DNA of 23,968 nucleotides from an uncultured Bacilli bacterium (lineage in GTDB: Bacteria > Bacillota_I > Bacilli_A > RF39 > UBA660). The stretch covers positions 1 through 23,968 of the forward strand of contig CAJTXY010000020.1 in the NCBI GenBank assembly GCA_910583685.1, read 5' to 3'. The position numbers and the translations under genes were made by a program. The notes beneath the pieces were generated by a model. The model was not told where the DNA came from, did no database searches, and saw nothing but the letters and a program-made list of their open reading frames with translations. How positions within the stretch are numbered: the first letter of the stretch is position 1; every line of letters starts with the position of its first letter. Shown in pieces: positions 16,088 to 22,879 of the stretch.

Positions 16088-17353
16088 TTATTTTAATATA
16101 CAATAAGGGTACTCTATTTTCTCTATTTTTCCTTTATAAAAGGTATTGGGTTTTAACTCTTTTATTACCTTTACAGGTAAAAAGTTAGATGTGTGGCCAA
16201 AGCTGATGCCATCTTCTACTTTTTCAATTAAAACTTCTACTTCTCTTTCTTTAAATTTATAAAAATATGCTTCTTCTAAATTTCTACTTAATGCTAATAG
16301 CTTTCTAGCACGAGTCTTTTTTTCATTGTCATTTACCTGTTCTAGTGCTGCTGCAGGTGTTTTCTTTCTAATAGAATATGGGAAGACGTGAATTTTAGAG
16401 AATTTTAGTTTTTGACAAGTATCAAGAGTTTGCTCAAAACATTCCTCATCTTCTCCTGGATGACCTACAATCACATCTGTTGTAATTGAAATATTAGGTC
16501 GAATTTTTCTTATCTCTTTTATCTTGGCAAAGTAATAGTTTAAATCATACTTACGATTCATTATTTTTAGTACTGTGTCGCTTCCTGATTGTAGAGGAAT
16601 ATGTAAATGATCTACAATTACTTTTTCTTTTTCTATTACCTTTAAAACTTCCTCTGTTAACTCTGTAATTTCGATTGAAGAAATGCGTAATCGTCTCAAA
16701 CCTTTTATTTTGCAAATTTCTTTTAATAGTGTAGCAAAATCTATGTCTAAATCTTTTCCATAATTTCCAGTATGAATTCCTGTTAATACAACTTCTTGAT
16801 AACCATTTTTAACAAGAGTCGTTATCTCTTCTAGTACTTTTTCTTTCTCCTTGCTACGGCATTTTCCTCTTACATAGGGAATAATACAGTAACTGCAAAA
16901 ATTTTCACAACCATCTTGTATTTTTACAAAAGCTCTTGTTCTTCCTGGAAACTTTTCAATTTCCATATTTTCAAACGTCGAATTTTCATTTTCATATAAT
17001 TTTCTAATTTCACGTCGCTTTTCAAAAAACTCTGAGATATACTCTACTATTTTGCTTTTATCTCTATTTCCAATGACAATGTCTAATCCTTCCATTTTGA
17101 AATCGTGATTTGCTTCAATAAAACATCCCATTGCTACAATACAAGCATCTGGATTTTTATGAATTGCCTTTCTGATCATTTTACGACTTTTAACATCACT
17201 GGTGTTTGTAACAGTACAAGTATTAATAATATAAACATCACAAACTTCATCAAATGTTCCTATCTCATAACCTGCTTTCATTAGTTTATCTATTACAAAT
17301 TCCGATTCATAAGCGTTTACTTTACATCCTAAAGTTAAAACTGCTGCTTTCAT
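16088..17353 (-). CDS. mtaB: tRNA t6A37 methylthiotransferase MtaB
   Basis: The 421-residue radical-SAM enzyme adds a methylthio group to N6-threonylcarbamoyladenosine 37 of tRNAs reading ANN codons. The N-terminal UPF0004 domain binds one cluster through C10 (LTLGCKVNAYESE), C46 (NTCTVTN) and C77 (MGCF). The radical-SAM cluster uses C149, C153 and C156 (CENFCSYC), and a TRAM-like RNA-binding domain forms the last ~65 residues. The opening LGCKVNAYE separates MtaB from MiaB and RimO. The ATG is preceded by GGAAGTGG. It has its own extended -10 promoter and probably reads through to recD2. Confidence 0.93.
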   Translation of the reverse strand: MKAAVLTLGCKVNAYESEFVIDKLMKAGYEIGTFDEVCDVYIINTCTVTNTSDVKSRKMIRKAIHKNPDACIVAMGCFIEANHDFKMEGLDIVIGNRDKSKIVEYISEFFEKRREIRKLYENENSTFENMEIEKFPGRTRAFVKIQDGCENFCSYCIIPYVRGKCRSKEKEKVLEEITTLVKNGYQEVVLTGIHTGNYGKDLDIDFATLLKEICKIKGLRRLRISSIEITELTEEVLKVIEKEKVIVDHLHIPLQSGSDTVLKIMNRKYDLNYYFAKIKEIRKIRPNISITTDVIVGHPGEDEECFEQTLDTCQKLKFSKIHVFPYSIRKKTPAAALEQVNDNEKKTRARKLLALSRNLEEAYFYKFKEREVEVLIEKVEDGISFGHTSNFLPVKVIKELKPNTFYKGKIEKIEYPYCILK

Positions 17354-17373
17354 ACTACCACTTCCATTACTAG

Positions 17374-17382
17374 TAGATTATA
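17374..17382 (-). promoter_or_regulatory. Extended -10 promoter of mtaB (TGTTATAAT)
   Basis: A perfect TATAAT with TGN lies 20 nt upstream of the mtaB ATG. No consensus -35 is visible. The box sits directly downstream of the terminator of the preceding gene. Confidence 0.6.
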
Positions 17383-17398
17383 ACATAAATACTGCAAG

Positions 17399-17418
17399 AA
17401 AAAAAGGAGTCTCCTCCT
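17399..17418 (-). terminator. Terminator of the acidic bitopic membrane protein gene
   Basis: AGGAG (17418-17414) and CTCCT (17409-17405) pair across GAGA, a GNRA-type tetraloop, followed by seven T. The stem starts within the TAG stop. Confidence 0.75.
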
Positions 17419-18388
17419 AATCTAAATTCTTTTGTAACTCCTTCAAAGTCATTACAAACTCATTTGTTTTTCTAATTTCGTCATCAAATTTTTGTAGGGT
17501 TGCTGTATTCTCAAGTTCTAATTCTGTTTGCTTGTTTTCAATACCATAAATAGGTGATATTACAGGGCTACTTTTAAAAGTATGTCCGTTTTGGTATGCC
17601 TTCACAGTTGATGTCTTATTTACATCCGTACCTAAGTTTAGTGATGTTTGCATTATTTGTGGTTCTTTTTCCTCTTTTTCTAGCTCTTCTTTTTTTGGCG
17701 CTGATACTTCTAATATATTTCCTTTAAACTGTTTCATTCTCTCTTCTAAGTCTTGTAGACTAATTGGTTCATTTCCTTCATCTTGATACTGTGTTACTTC
17801 ATTTTTCTCATATAAAGTATCTCCTTTTGCTAAAAGTTCCTCAAGACTAATGATTGCATTTTCTTCTTGCTCTGCTTCAAACTCTGTGAGTTCAATATTC
17901 ATAGGTACTTCTTCTGCACGCTTTAACTCTTCTGTTAATTTTTCTAGCTCTTTCTGAGCAACAGATGGTTCTGGTTCTATACTCTCATATTGGATTTCTG
18001 GTATGGAGTCCTCTACCTCTTTTGCCTCCATAGAAATAGTCTCTTCTATCTCTTTGGTTTCTAATGCACTCACTTCAACTATATTCTCTTTTATTTCAGG
18101 AACGATTACTTCTGGTACAATATTTTCCTCTATCATTACAGGGATGGCTGCTACCGTATTTTCTTCTTTCTCTACTGCTAAAACTGGCTGTGGTTCTATC
18201 TCTTGCTGTTGTCTTTCTGCAATTTCTTCTACCAATCGATTTAACTCCATTGTATTTTGTTTTTGATTCCTTTTGGCATATGTTTTTTGGGCAATATAAA
18301 TTAAGATGCATAAAAGTGCACTAAATATTGCAATGGCATATACTACCATAATTTCTTCTGATGTTAAAAATGCTATTAAATCTGTCAT
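17417..18388 (-). CDS. Unknown acidic bitopic membrane protein
   Basis: I do not recognise a family. The 323-residue protein has a short N-terminus, one membrane helix (about 13-33, IMVVYAIAIFSALLCILIYIA), a short basic stretch (KTYAKRNQK) that places the rest in the cytoplasm, and a long Glu/Val/Pro-rich low-complexity region (about 50-220) followed by a less biased tail. The topology resembles ZipA- or EzrA-type membrane-tethered scaffolds, but no sequence motif supports an assignment. The ATG at 18388 has AGAGGTGA with 5-nt spacing; the GTG three codons upstream lies inside that site. It is transcribed divergently from the flippase, with paired TTTACA boxes between. Confidence 0.7.
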   Translation of the reverse strand: MTDLIAFLTSEEIMVVYAIAIFSALLCILIYIAQKTYAKRNQKQNTMELNRLVEEIAERQQQEIEPQPVLAVEKEENTVAAIPVMIEENIVPEVIVPEIKENIVEVSALETKEIEETISMEAKEVEDSIPEIQYESIEPEPSVAQKELEKLTEELKRAEEVPMNIELTEFEAEQEENAIISLEELLAKGDTLYEKNEVTQYQDEGNEPISLQDLEERMKQFKGNILEVSAPKKEELEKEEKEPQIMQTSLNLGTDVNKTSTVKAYQNGHTFKSSPVISPIYGIENKQTELELENTATLQKFDDEIRKTNEFVMTLKELQKNLD

Positions 18389-18473
18389 ATTATTCACCTC
18401 TACTACTAGTTTATTTTCAGTTTATCATAAACATACTTTTATGAAAATATATCTTAGTTTATTCATTTATGCT

Positions 18474-18514
18474 TTTACAAAATTTTACATCGAACATATT
18501 TACAATAATTTACA
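18474..18514. promoter_or_regulatory. Two TTTACA-N4-TTTACA pairs in a divergent intergenic region
   Basis: TTTACA occurs at 18474, 18484, 18499 and 18509: two pairs with 10-bp periodicity, 15 bp between the inner members. A single extra copy lies at 18581. The same paired arrangement is found upstream of the 3D-domain gene. It resembles WalR/PhoP direct-repeat boxes, with N4 spacing. The remainder of the 255-bp gap (18389-18643) is AT-rich, with a GTTTAT-C-ATAAAC dyad at 18419-18431. Confidence 0.5.
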
Positions 18515-18618
18515 TTTTCCTTTTCTATTCTTTTCTTATATTCATCATAGCACAGGTTTTTTAAATTTCAAATACTTTCTTTTACATTTCTGATAAATCC
18601 TTTCTTTATCACATATAC

Positions 18619-18627
18619 TGGTATAGT
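18619..18627 (+). promoter_or_regulatory. Extended -10 promoter of the flippase gene (TGGTATAGT)
   Basis: TGG followed by TATAGT, 16 nt before the ATG at 18644 and just upstream of AAGGAG (18633-18638). The leader would be very short. No consensus -35. Confidence 0.55.
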
Positions 18628-18643
18628 AGTATAAGGAGACAAT

Positions 18644-19939
18644 ATGAAAGAAAAGTTTATTAAATCAACGATTATTTTATTAATAGGTGGATTTTTAACA
18701 AAATTTTTGGGAATGATTATAAAAATTATTATGAGTAGATTAATTGGGACAGAAGGTTTGGGACTTTATATGATGATCCTTCCAACATTCTCACTTTTTA
18801 TTGGGATTAGTCAGTTTGGACTTCCCATTGCTCTATCAAAATTAATTGCAGAGGATACCAAAAACAATAAAAAGTTATTTTTTTCATGCTTACCCATTAC
18901 TATTTTTGTCAATATCATCTTAATTGTCTTTATTTTGCTTTTTGCTCCTATTCTTTCAACTAAGCTTCTCCATAATCCTGATACTTATTATGGAATATTA
19001 GCTATTGCTTTGGTGATACCTTTTACCAGTATCTCCAGTATTTGTAGAAGTTACTTCTTCGGAAAAGAAAAAATGTTTCCTCACGTTATTTCTAATTTAG
19101 TGGAGGATGTTGTAAGGCTTGTTTTAATGCTTATTGGTATTCCTCTTTTCATTGATAAAGGGATTGCCTATGCTGTATGTTTTATTATTTTATCAAATGT
19201 TATCAGTGAACTCGCTTCGATTCTCATTCTCTTTTTCTTTCTTCCCAAAAATGTAAAAATTAATAAAGAGGATTTACGTCCTAGTAAAAAATATATAAAA
19301 GAAAGCCTATCAATCGGTATTCCTAATACAACGGGGAGACTTATTGGGAGTATTGGTTACTTTCTAGAACCGATTATTTTAACAAGTGTTTTAATAATGG
19401 TTGGTTATAAAAGTTCTTTCATTACAACGGAATACGGAATTTTATCTGGTTATGTGATGCCGCTTCTTTTACTTCCTTCTTTTTTTACGATGGCAATATC
19501 ACAAGCATTACTTCCTGTAGTATCTCGTGAATATGCAAGGAAAAATAAAAAAAGTGTGGCCCGCAAAATAAAACAAGCGATTCTTTTTTCACTTTTTTTA
19601 GGTGTTCCTGTTACTATTTTATTTGTATTATTTCCAGAGTTTTTCTTAAAATTTATCTATCATACAACAGAGGGTGCTACTTATATGAGAGTACTTGCCC
19701 CTATCTGTCTATTTCAATATATACAATCCCCTTTATCTTCTGCATTAGATGCGATGGGAAAAAGCAAAGATGCTATGGTGGCTTCCACATTGGGGATGAT
19801 TACTAGAACTGTACTTTTATTTCTACTTTCGATGCTCAAAATTGGAATATGGGGACTTATTTTTGCAATCGGAGTCAATGTAGTGGTAGTGACACTTCAT
19901 AATACAAAAAAGGTAAGAAGTGCTCTTACCCAATTCTAG
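18644..19939 (+). CDS. SpoVB/MVF-type polysaccharide or lipid flippase
   Basis: The 431-residue polytopic membrane protein belongs to the MOP superfamily (MurJ/SpoVB/Wzx), with about 12 predicted helices and charged inter-helix loops. The N-terminus reads GGFLTKFLGMIIKIIMSRLIGTEGLGLYMM, the typical opening of SpoVB-like oligosaccharide flippases, and PIALSKLIAE and the SICRSYFFGKEKM region also fit. It is shorter than SpoVB (about 510-530 residues), so the last helix pair may be missing. The natural substrate cannot be told from sequence; lipid II or a surface-polymer precursor is likely. AAGGAG precedes the ATG. Its 3' end overlaps the convergent gene by 14 bp. The name does not imply sporulation. 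Confidence 0.85.
   Translation: MKEKFIKSTIILLIGGFLTKFLGMIIKIIMSRLIGTEGLGLYMMILPTFSLFIGISQFGLPIALSKLIAEDTKNNKKLFFSCLPITIFVNIILIVFILLFAPILSTKLLHNPDTYYGILAIALVIPFTSISSICRSYFFGKEKMFPHVISNLVEDVVRLVLMLIGIPLFIDKGIAYAVCFIILSNVISELASILILFFFLPKNVKINKEDLRPSKKYIKESLSIGIPNTTGRLIGSIGYFLEPIILTSVLIMVGYKSSFITTEYGILSGYVMPLLLLPSFFTMAISQALLPVVSREYARKNKKSVARKIKQAILFSLFLGVPVTILFVLFPEFFLKFIYHTTEGATYMRVLAPICLFQYIQSPLSSALDAMGKSKDAMVASTLGMITRTVLLFLLSMLKIGIWGLIFAIGVNVVVVTLHNTKKVRSALTQF
19906..19930 (-). terminator. Terminator of the 19926-20687 gene, inside the flippase 3' end
   Basis: GGTAAGA (19930-19924) and TCTTACC (19918-19912) pair around a 5-nt loop, followed by TTTTTT on the minus strand. The hairpin DNA also encodes the last residues of the plus-strand flippase. 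Confidence 0.7.
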
Positions 19940-20687
19940 TTATTCTTTTTTGATATACCTTTTTTTCTACTTGATGAATATTTTCATAAGTACGACAATT
20001 GCTATTTGTCGCTTCACTATAGTTAGAATGTAAAGCTGCTTTATATCTAGGATTCATCATTCCATATTTTGATGTTATATATTCTCTACTAAAAATTTCT
20101 CTTGCTGTTCGAGCAGAGATTTCTTCTCTTGCTTTTTCCAATGCTGAAGGAACAGCATTATAGTAATACTCATAGTATTCTGTTATTAGATGGTCTATAA
20201 AATTATAAAAAACTTTAGATGCTTTAGATATGGTTATTCCATATTCTTCTGAAAGTTCGTAATTTGCTTTACCTTCAATAATTCTTTTATAGACAATTTC
20301 TTTATTTCTTTGTGCTTCTTCTTTTTTTCCGCAGGCAATCACTGCTCTTGTCTTTTCTAGCTCTTCTTTTAAAACATCACTTGCCAGCGATTTTTCTGTC
20401 TCATCTTCTATTGTTGTAAAAACTGAAGAATCGGAACGAAATTTTTCTATACTCTCATCGGGATATGACAATTCTTTTTCCTTTTGCACCATTTCCATCA
20501 ATCTATTATAGATGGTATTTGGCTCTTCTTTTCCACTAGTTAACATACTTTCAAGACAAGACTGTACAATATCTTCCATTAACTCTTTCTCTTCTGAATC
20601 CACTTGGCTTAGTACTTTTCTTAAAACTTCGAAATCTTCTTCCCTAAAAAATTGGGCTACATCCTCTAAATATTTTTCCATTATCAT
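19926..20687 (-). CDS. Unknown soluble protein with possible HTH segment
   Basis: The 253-residue protein is charged, largely helical and lacks membrane segments. Residues about 131-166 (IVYKRIIEGKANYELSEEYGITISKASKVFYNFI) have the layout of a helix-turn-helix: a helix, a turn near YGIT and a second helix with SKASKVFYNF. That is reminiscent of sigma-70 region 4 or HTH_23-like repeats, so DNA binding is possible. The N-terminal 110 residues are acidic. Two start codons are possible, ATG at 20687 and ATG at 20681, both near AGGGGGAG; the first leaves a short gap and the second a more usual one. It is divergent from the response regulator, with abutting promoters. The family is not recognised. 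Confidence 0.7.
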   Translation of the reverse strand: MIMEKYLEDVAQFFREEDFEVLRKVLSQVDSEEKELMEDIVQSCLESMLTSGKEEPNTIYNRLMEMVQKEKELSYPDESIEKFRSDSSVFTTIEDETEKSLASDVLKEELEKTRAVIACGKKEEAQRNKEIVYKRIIEGKANYELSEEYGITISKASKVFYNFIDHLITEYYEYYYNAVPSALEKAREEISARTAREIFSREYITSKYGMMNPRYKAALHSNYSEATNSNCRTYENIHQVEKKVYQKRITRIG

Positions 20688-20712
20688 TCTCTCCCCCTTC
20701 GAATGTTTTCCT

Positions 20713-20741
20713 ATTATACCAAATAATCATTCTTTTAGCAA
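20713..20741 (-). promoter_or_regulatory. Promoter of the 19926-20687 gene
   Basis: TTGCTA (-35, 20741-20736), a 17-bp spacer and TATAAT (-10, 20718-20713) with a TGG extension (20721-20719). This is one of the best promoters in the window. Confidence 0.7.
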
Positions 20742-20744
20742 CTC

Positions 20745-20774
20745 TTCACATAAATTACACATTTATTGTATAAT
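20745..20774 (+). promoter_or_regulatory. Promoter of the two-component operon
   Basis: TTCACA (-35, 20745-20750), an 18-bp spacer and TATAAT (-10, 20769-20774), followed by GGAGGG and the ATG at 20796. Its -35 lies only 3 bp from the divergent -35. A loose direct repeat (TTCACA/ATTACA, 9 bp apart) overlaps it and could allow autoregulation. Confidence 0.65.
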
Positions 20775-20795
20775 ATTTTTAGTTGGAGGGATGGT

Positions 20796-21464
20796 ATGAA
20801 AGTATTAGTAGTAGATGATGAAGCTAGAATCCAGGACGTTATTTATGAATATTGTAAAATAGAACATTTTATGGTGGATTTTGCATCTAATGGTGAGGAG
20901 GCATTGAAAAAGATCAATCAGGGCCATTACGATATTATGGTTTTAGATATTATGATGCCCAAGATGGATGGCTTTGAGGTTTTAAAATTAATACCAAAGG
21001 AGAAAAAGATACCGACAATCGTCCTATCGGCACGAGGTGAAGAATATGATAAGCTTCAGGGATTTGATTTAGATATCGATGATTATTTAACTAAGCCATT
21101 TTCACCCAAAGAATTAATCGCTAGAATAAAGGCTGTAACCAAAAGAAATGGATTAAAGAAACGAGAAAAATTTCATTACAAAACATTAGAGATAGATTAT
21201 GATGGACATACTGTAAAGATTGACTCTAAGCTGATCAATTTAACACCAAAGGAGTATGATATTCTCTGTTTTCTAATCGATCATAAAAATATGGCAATTT
21301 CTAGAGAACAACTACTTTCTAAAATCTGGGGTTATGACTTTTTTGGAGATGATAGAACTATTGATACTCATATAAAAATGCTACGCAATAATCTGGGACA
21401 ATACCGAGACTTGATTGTAACCGTTCGAGGACTTGGCTATAAATATAGCGATGAAAAAGAATAG
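20796..21464 (+). CDS. OmpR/PhoB-family response regulator
   Basis: The 222-residue regulator has a receiver domain (1-115) with the acidic pair D7/D8, phospho-acceptor D51 (VLDIMMPKMDG), S78 at the switch position and K100 (LTKPFSPKEL). A winged-helix DNA-binding domain follows (about 125-220) with LTPKEYDIL, SREQLLSKIWGYDF and DDRTIDTHIKMLRNNL. The ATG at 20796 follows GGAGGG; an upstream in-frame ATG lacks a ribosome-binding site and overlaps the promoter. It is cotranscribed with the sensor kinase and overlaps it. The signal is unknown. WalR, PhoP or another OmpR regulator cannot be told apart from sequence alone. Confidence 0.93.
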   Translation: MKVLVVDDEARIQDVIYEYCKIEHFMVDFASNGEEALKKINQGHYDIMVLDIMMPKMDGFEVLKLIPKEKKIPTIVLSARGEEYDKLQGFDLDIDDYLTKPFSPKELIARIKAVTKRNGLKKREKFHYKTLEIDYDGHTVKIDSKLINLTPKEYDILCFLIDHKNMAISREQLLSKIWGYDFFGDDRTIDTHIKMLRNNLGQYRDLIVTVRGLGYKYSDEKE

Positions 21465-22839
21465 TCTTAAAATAGAGATTTGGAAATATCTAGTACTATT
21501 TTCGATACTCATTCTAGTATTCCTATGGATTTTCCAGGTTCTTTTTTTAAATGCTTACTATGAATGGGTAAAAACTAGAGAAATTAAGCAAGTAGCATTC
21601 ACCTTAAAAAGAAATAAAAATGAAAAAGACTTAGATCAGTTAATCGATAATCTTTCCTATGAAAAAAGTATATGTATTGAAGTAACAGACCGAAATAATA
21701 ATTATTTATCATCATCTTCCATTATTAGTAGAGGATGCCTTATGGAAAATAAATATCAAGCTTCTTATAAAAATGATTTTATTTTAAGCGGAAAAACGAG
21801 GCAGACATATGAGATTATAAATCCTAGATTTCATAATAAAACATTAAGTTATGCGATTAGGCTAGATTCTAATCGTTATGCCTTTATCAATACATCGTTA
21901 GATCCAATGGACTCTACTGCCAACATTTTGAAAAATCAACTACTCTATGTTACCCTACTCGTTTTTGCCTTATCTTTTTTAAGTGCTTATTTCATATCAA
22001 AACGAATTTCGAAACCAATTGAAAAGATTAATGAATCTGCAAAAAATCTTGCTAGTGGAAATTATGATATCAGTTTTCAAGTTGAAGAAGATATTGATGA
22101 AATTAATGAGTTAGTAAGTACACTTAATTATACAAAAGAAGAGCTATCAAAAACAGAAAAATTACAAAGAGATTTAATGGCTAATGTCTCTCACGATTTA
22201 AAGACACCGCTTACTATGATTAAGGCCTATGCAGAAATGACAAGCGACTTAGAACTAAATAAAAAAAGAAAAGTAGAAAATATGAATATTATTATAGAAG
22301 AAGTAGATAGGCTTACTCTTTTAGTCAATGATATTCTAATCCTTTCAAAAATGCAATCAAAGGTAGAAGAATTAAAAATAGAGACGTTTAATTTAACAGA
22401 ACTTATTCATAGTATTTTAAAAAGATTTGAAATTTTAAAGGAAAAAGAGAATTATCAATTTATTTTTGACTATTATGATCCTATTGAAATACAGGCAGAT
22501 AAAAAGAAATTAGAACAGGTGATTTATAATTTAGTAAATAATGCTATTAATTATACAGGAAATGATAAAAAGGTGACTATTGAGATAGAACTTTCCAATC
22601 AGCAAGTGATGATAAAGGTAATAGATACTGGAAAAGGGATTCCTTCAAAAGATATTCCTTATATTTGGGATAAATATTATAAAGATAGCAATAAACATAA
22701 AAGAGAGACTAATGGAACAGGCCTTGGACTTTCTATTGTTAAACATATTTTAAAGTTGCACCACTTTGAATATGGAGTTCAATCAGTAAAAAAGAAAGGA
22801 ACAACGTTTTATTTCATTGTTCCTTTCAATAAGGGATAG
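21451..22839 (+). CDS. Membrane sensor histidine kinase
   Basis: The 462-residue kinase is the partner of the preceding regulator. TM1 (about 13-33) and TM2 (about 163-183) bracket an extracytoplasmic domain of about 130 residues without an evident named fold. HAMP (184-236), HisKA with phospho-acceptor H248 (NVSHDLKTPL) and the HATPase_c domain (N-box YNLVNNAINYT, 359-369; DTGKGIP, 392-398; NGTGLGLSIV, 421-430) follow. There is no PAS domain, unlike WalK and PhoR of Bacillus. The ATG at 21451 overlaps the regulator's last 14 nt and lacks its own clear Shine-Dalgarno sequence, so translation is coupled. An upstream in-frame TTG (21433) is a weaker alternative. Confidence 0.93.
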   Translation: MKKNSLKIEIWKYLVLFSILILVFLWIFQVLFLNAYYEWVKTREIKQVAFTLKRNKNEKDLDQLIDNLSYEKSICIEVTDRNNNYLSSSSIISRGCLMENKYQASYKNDFILSGKTRQTYEIINPRFHNKTLSYAIRLDSNRYAFINTSLDPMDSTANILKNQLLYVTLLVFALSFLSAYFISKRISKPIEKINESAKNLASGNYDISFQVEEDIDEINELVSTLNYTKEELSKTEKLQRDLMANVSHDLKTPLTMIKAYAEMTSDLELNKKRKVENMNIIIEEVDRLTLLVNDILILSKMQSKVEELKIETFNLTELIHSILKRFEILKEKENYQFIFDYYDPIEIQADKKKLEQVIYNLVNNAINYTGNDKKVTIEIELSNQQVMIKVIDTGKGIPSKDIPYIWDKYYKDSNKHKRETNGTGLGLSIVKHILKLHHFEYGVQSVKKKGTTFYFIVPFNKG

Positions 22840-22855
22840 ATAACTATCTCTTTTT
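22835..22855 (+). terminator. Terminator of the two-component operon
   Basis: GATAG (22835-22839) pairs with CTATC (22844-22848) around ATAA, followed by TC and TTTTT. The stem includes the TAG stop codon. It is short, so termination may be partial. Confidence 0.6.
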
Positions 22856-22860
22856 GTATG

Positions 22861-22879
22861 TATTAAGTAGCACTTAATA
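22861..22879. repeat. Perfect 8-bp inverted repeat at the surface-gene stop codon
   Basis: TATTAAGT and ACTTAATA flank AGC. The stem contains the TAA stop of the minus-strand surface gene and is followed by no T-run, so it is not a standard terminator. It lies directly beyond the adenine-poor tract at 22881-22960. In known DGRs a hairpin/cruciform lies just downstream of the variable region. Confidence 0.55.

Noticed and set aside
18644..19939. Evidence for sporulation from the SpoVB-like protein
   Set aside because: This flippase family is widespread in non-sporulating Bacillota, the protein is shorter than SpoVB, and no sporulation gene is nearby.
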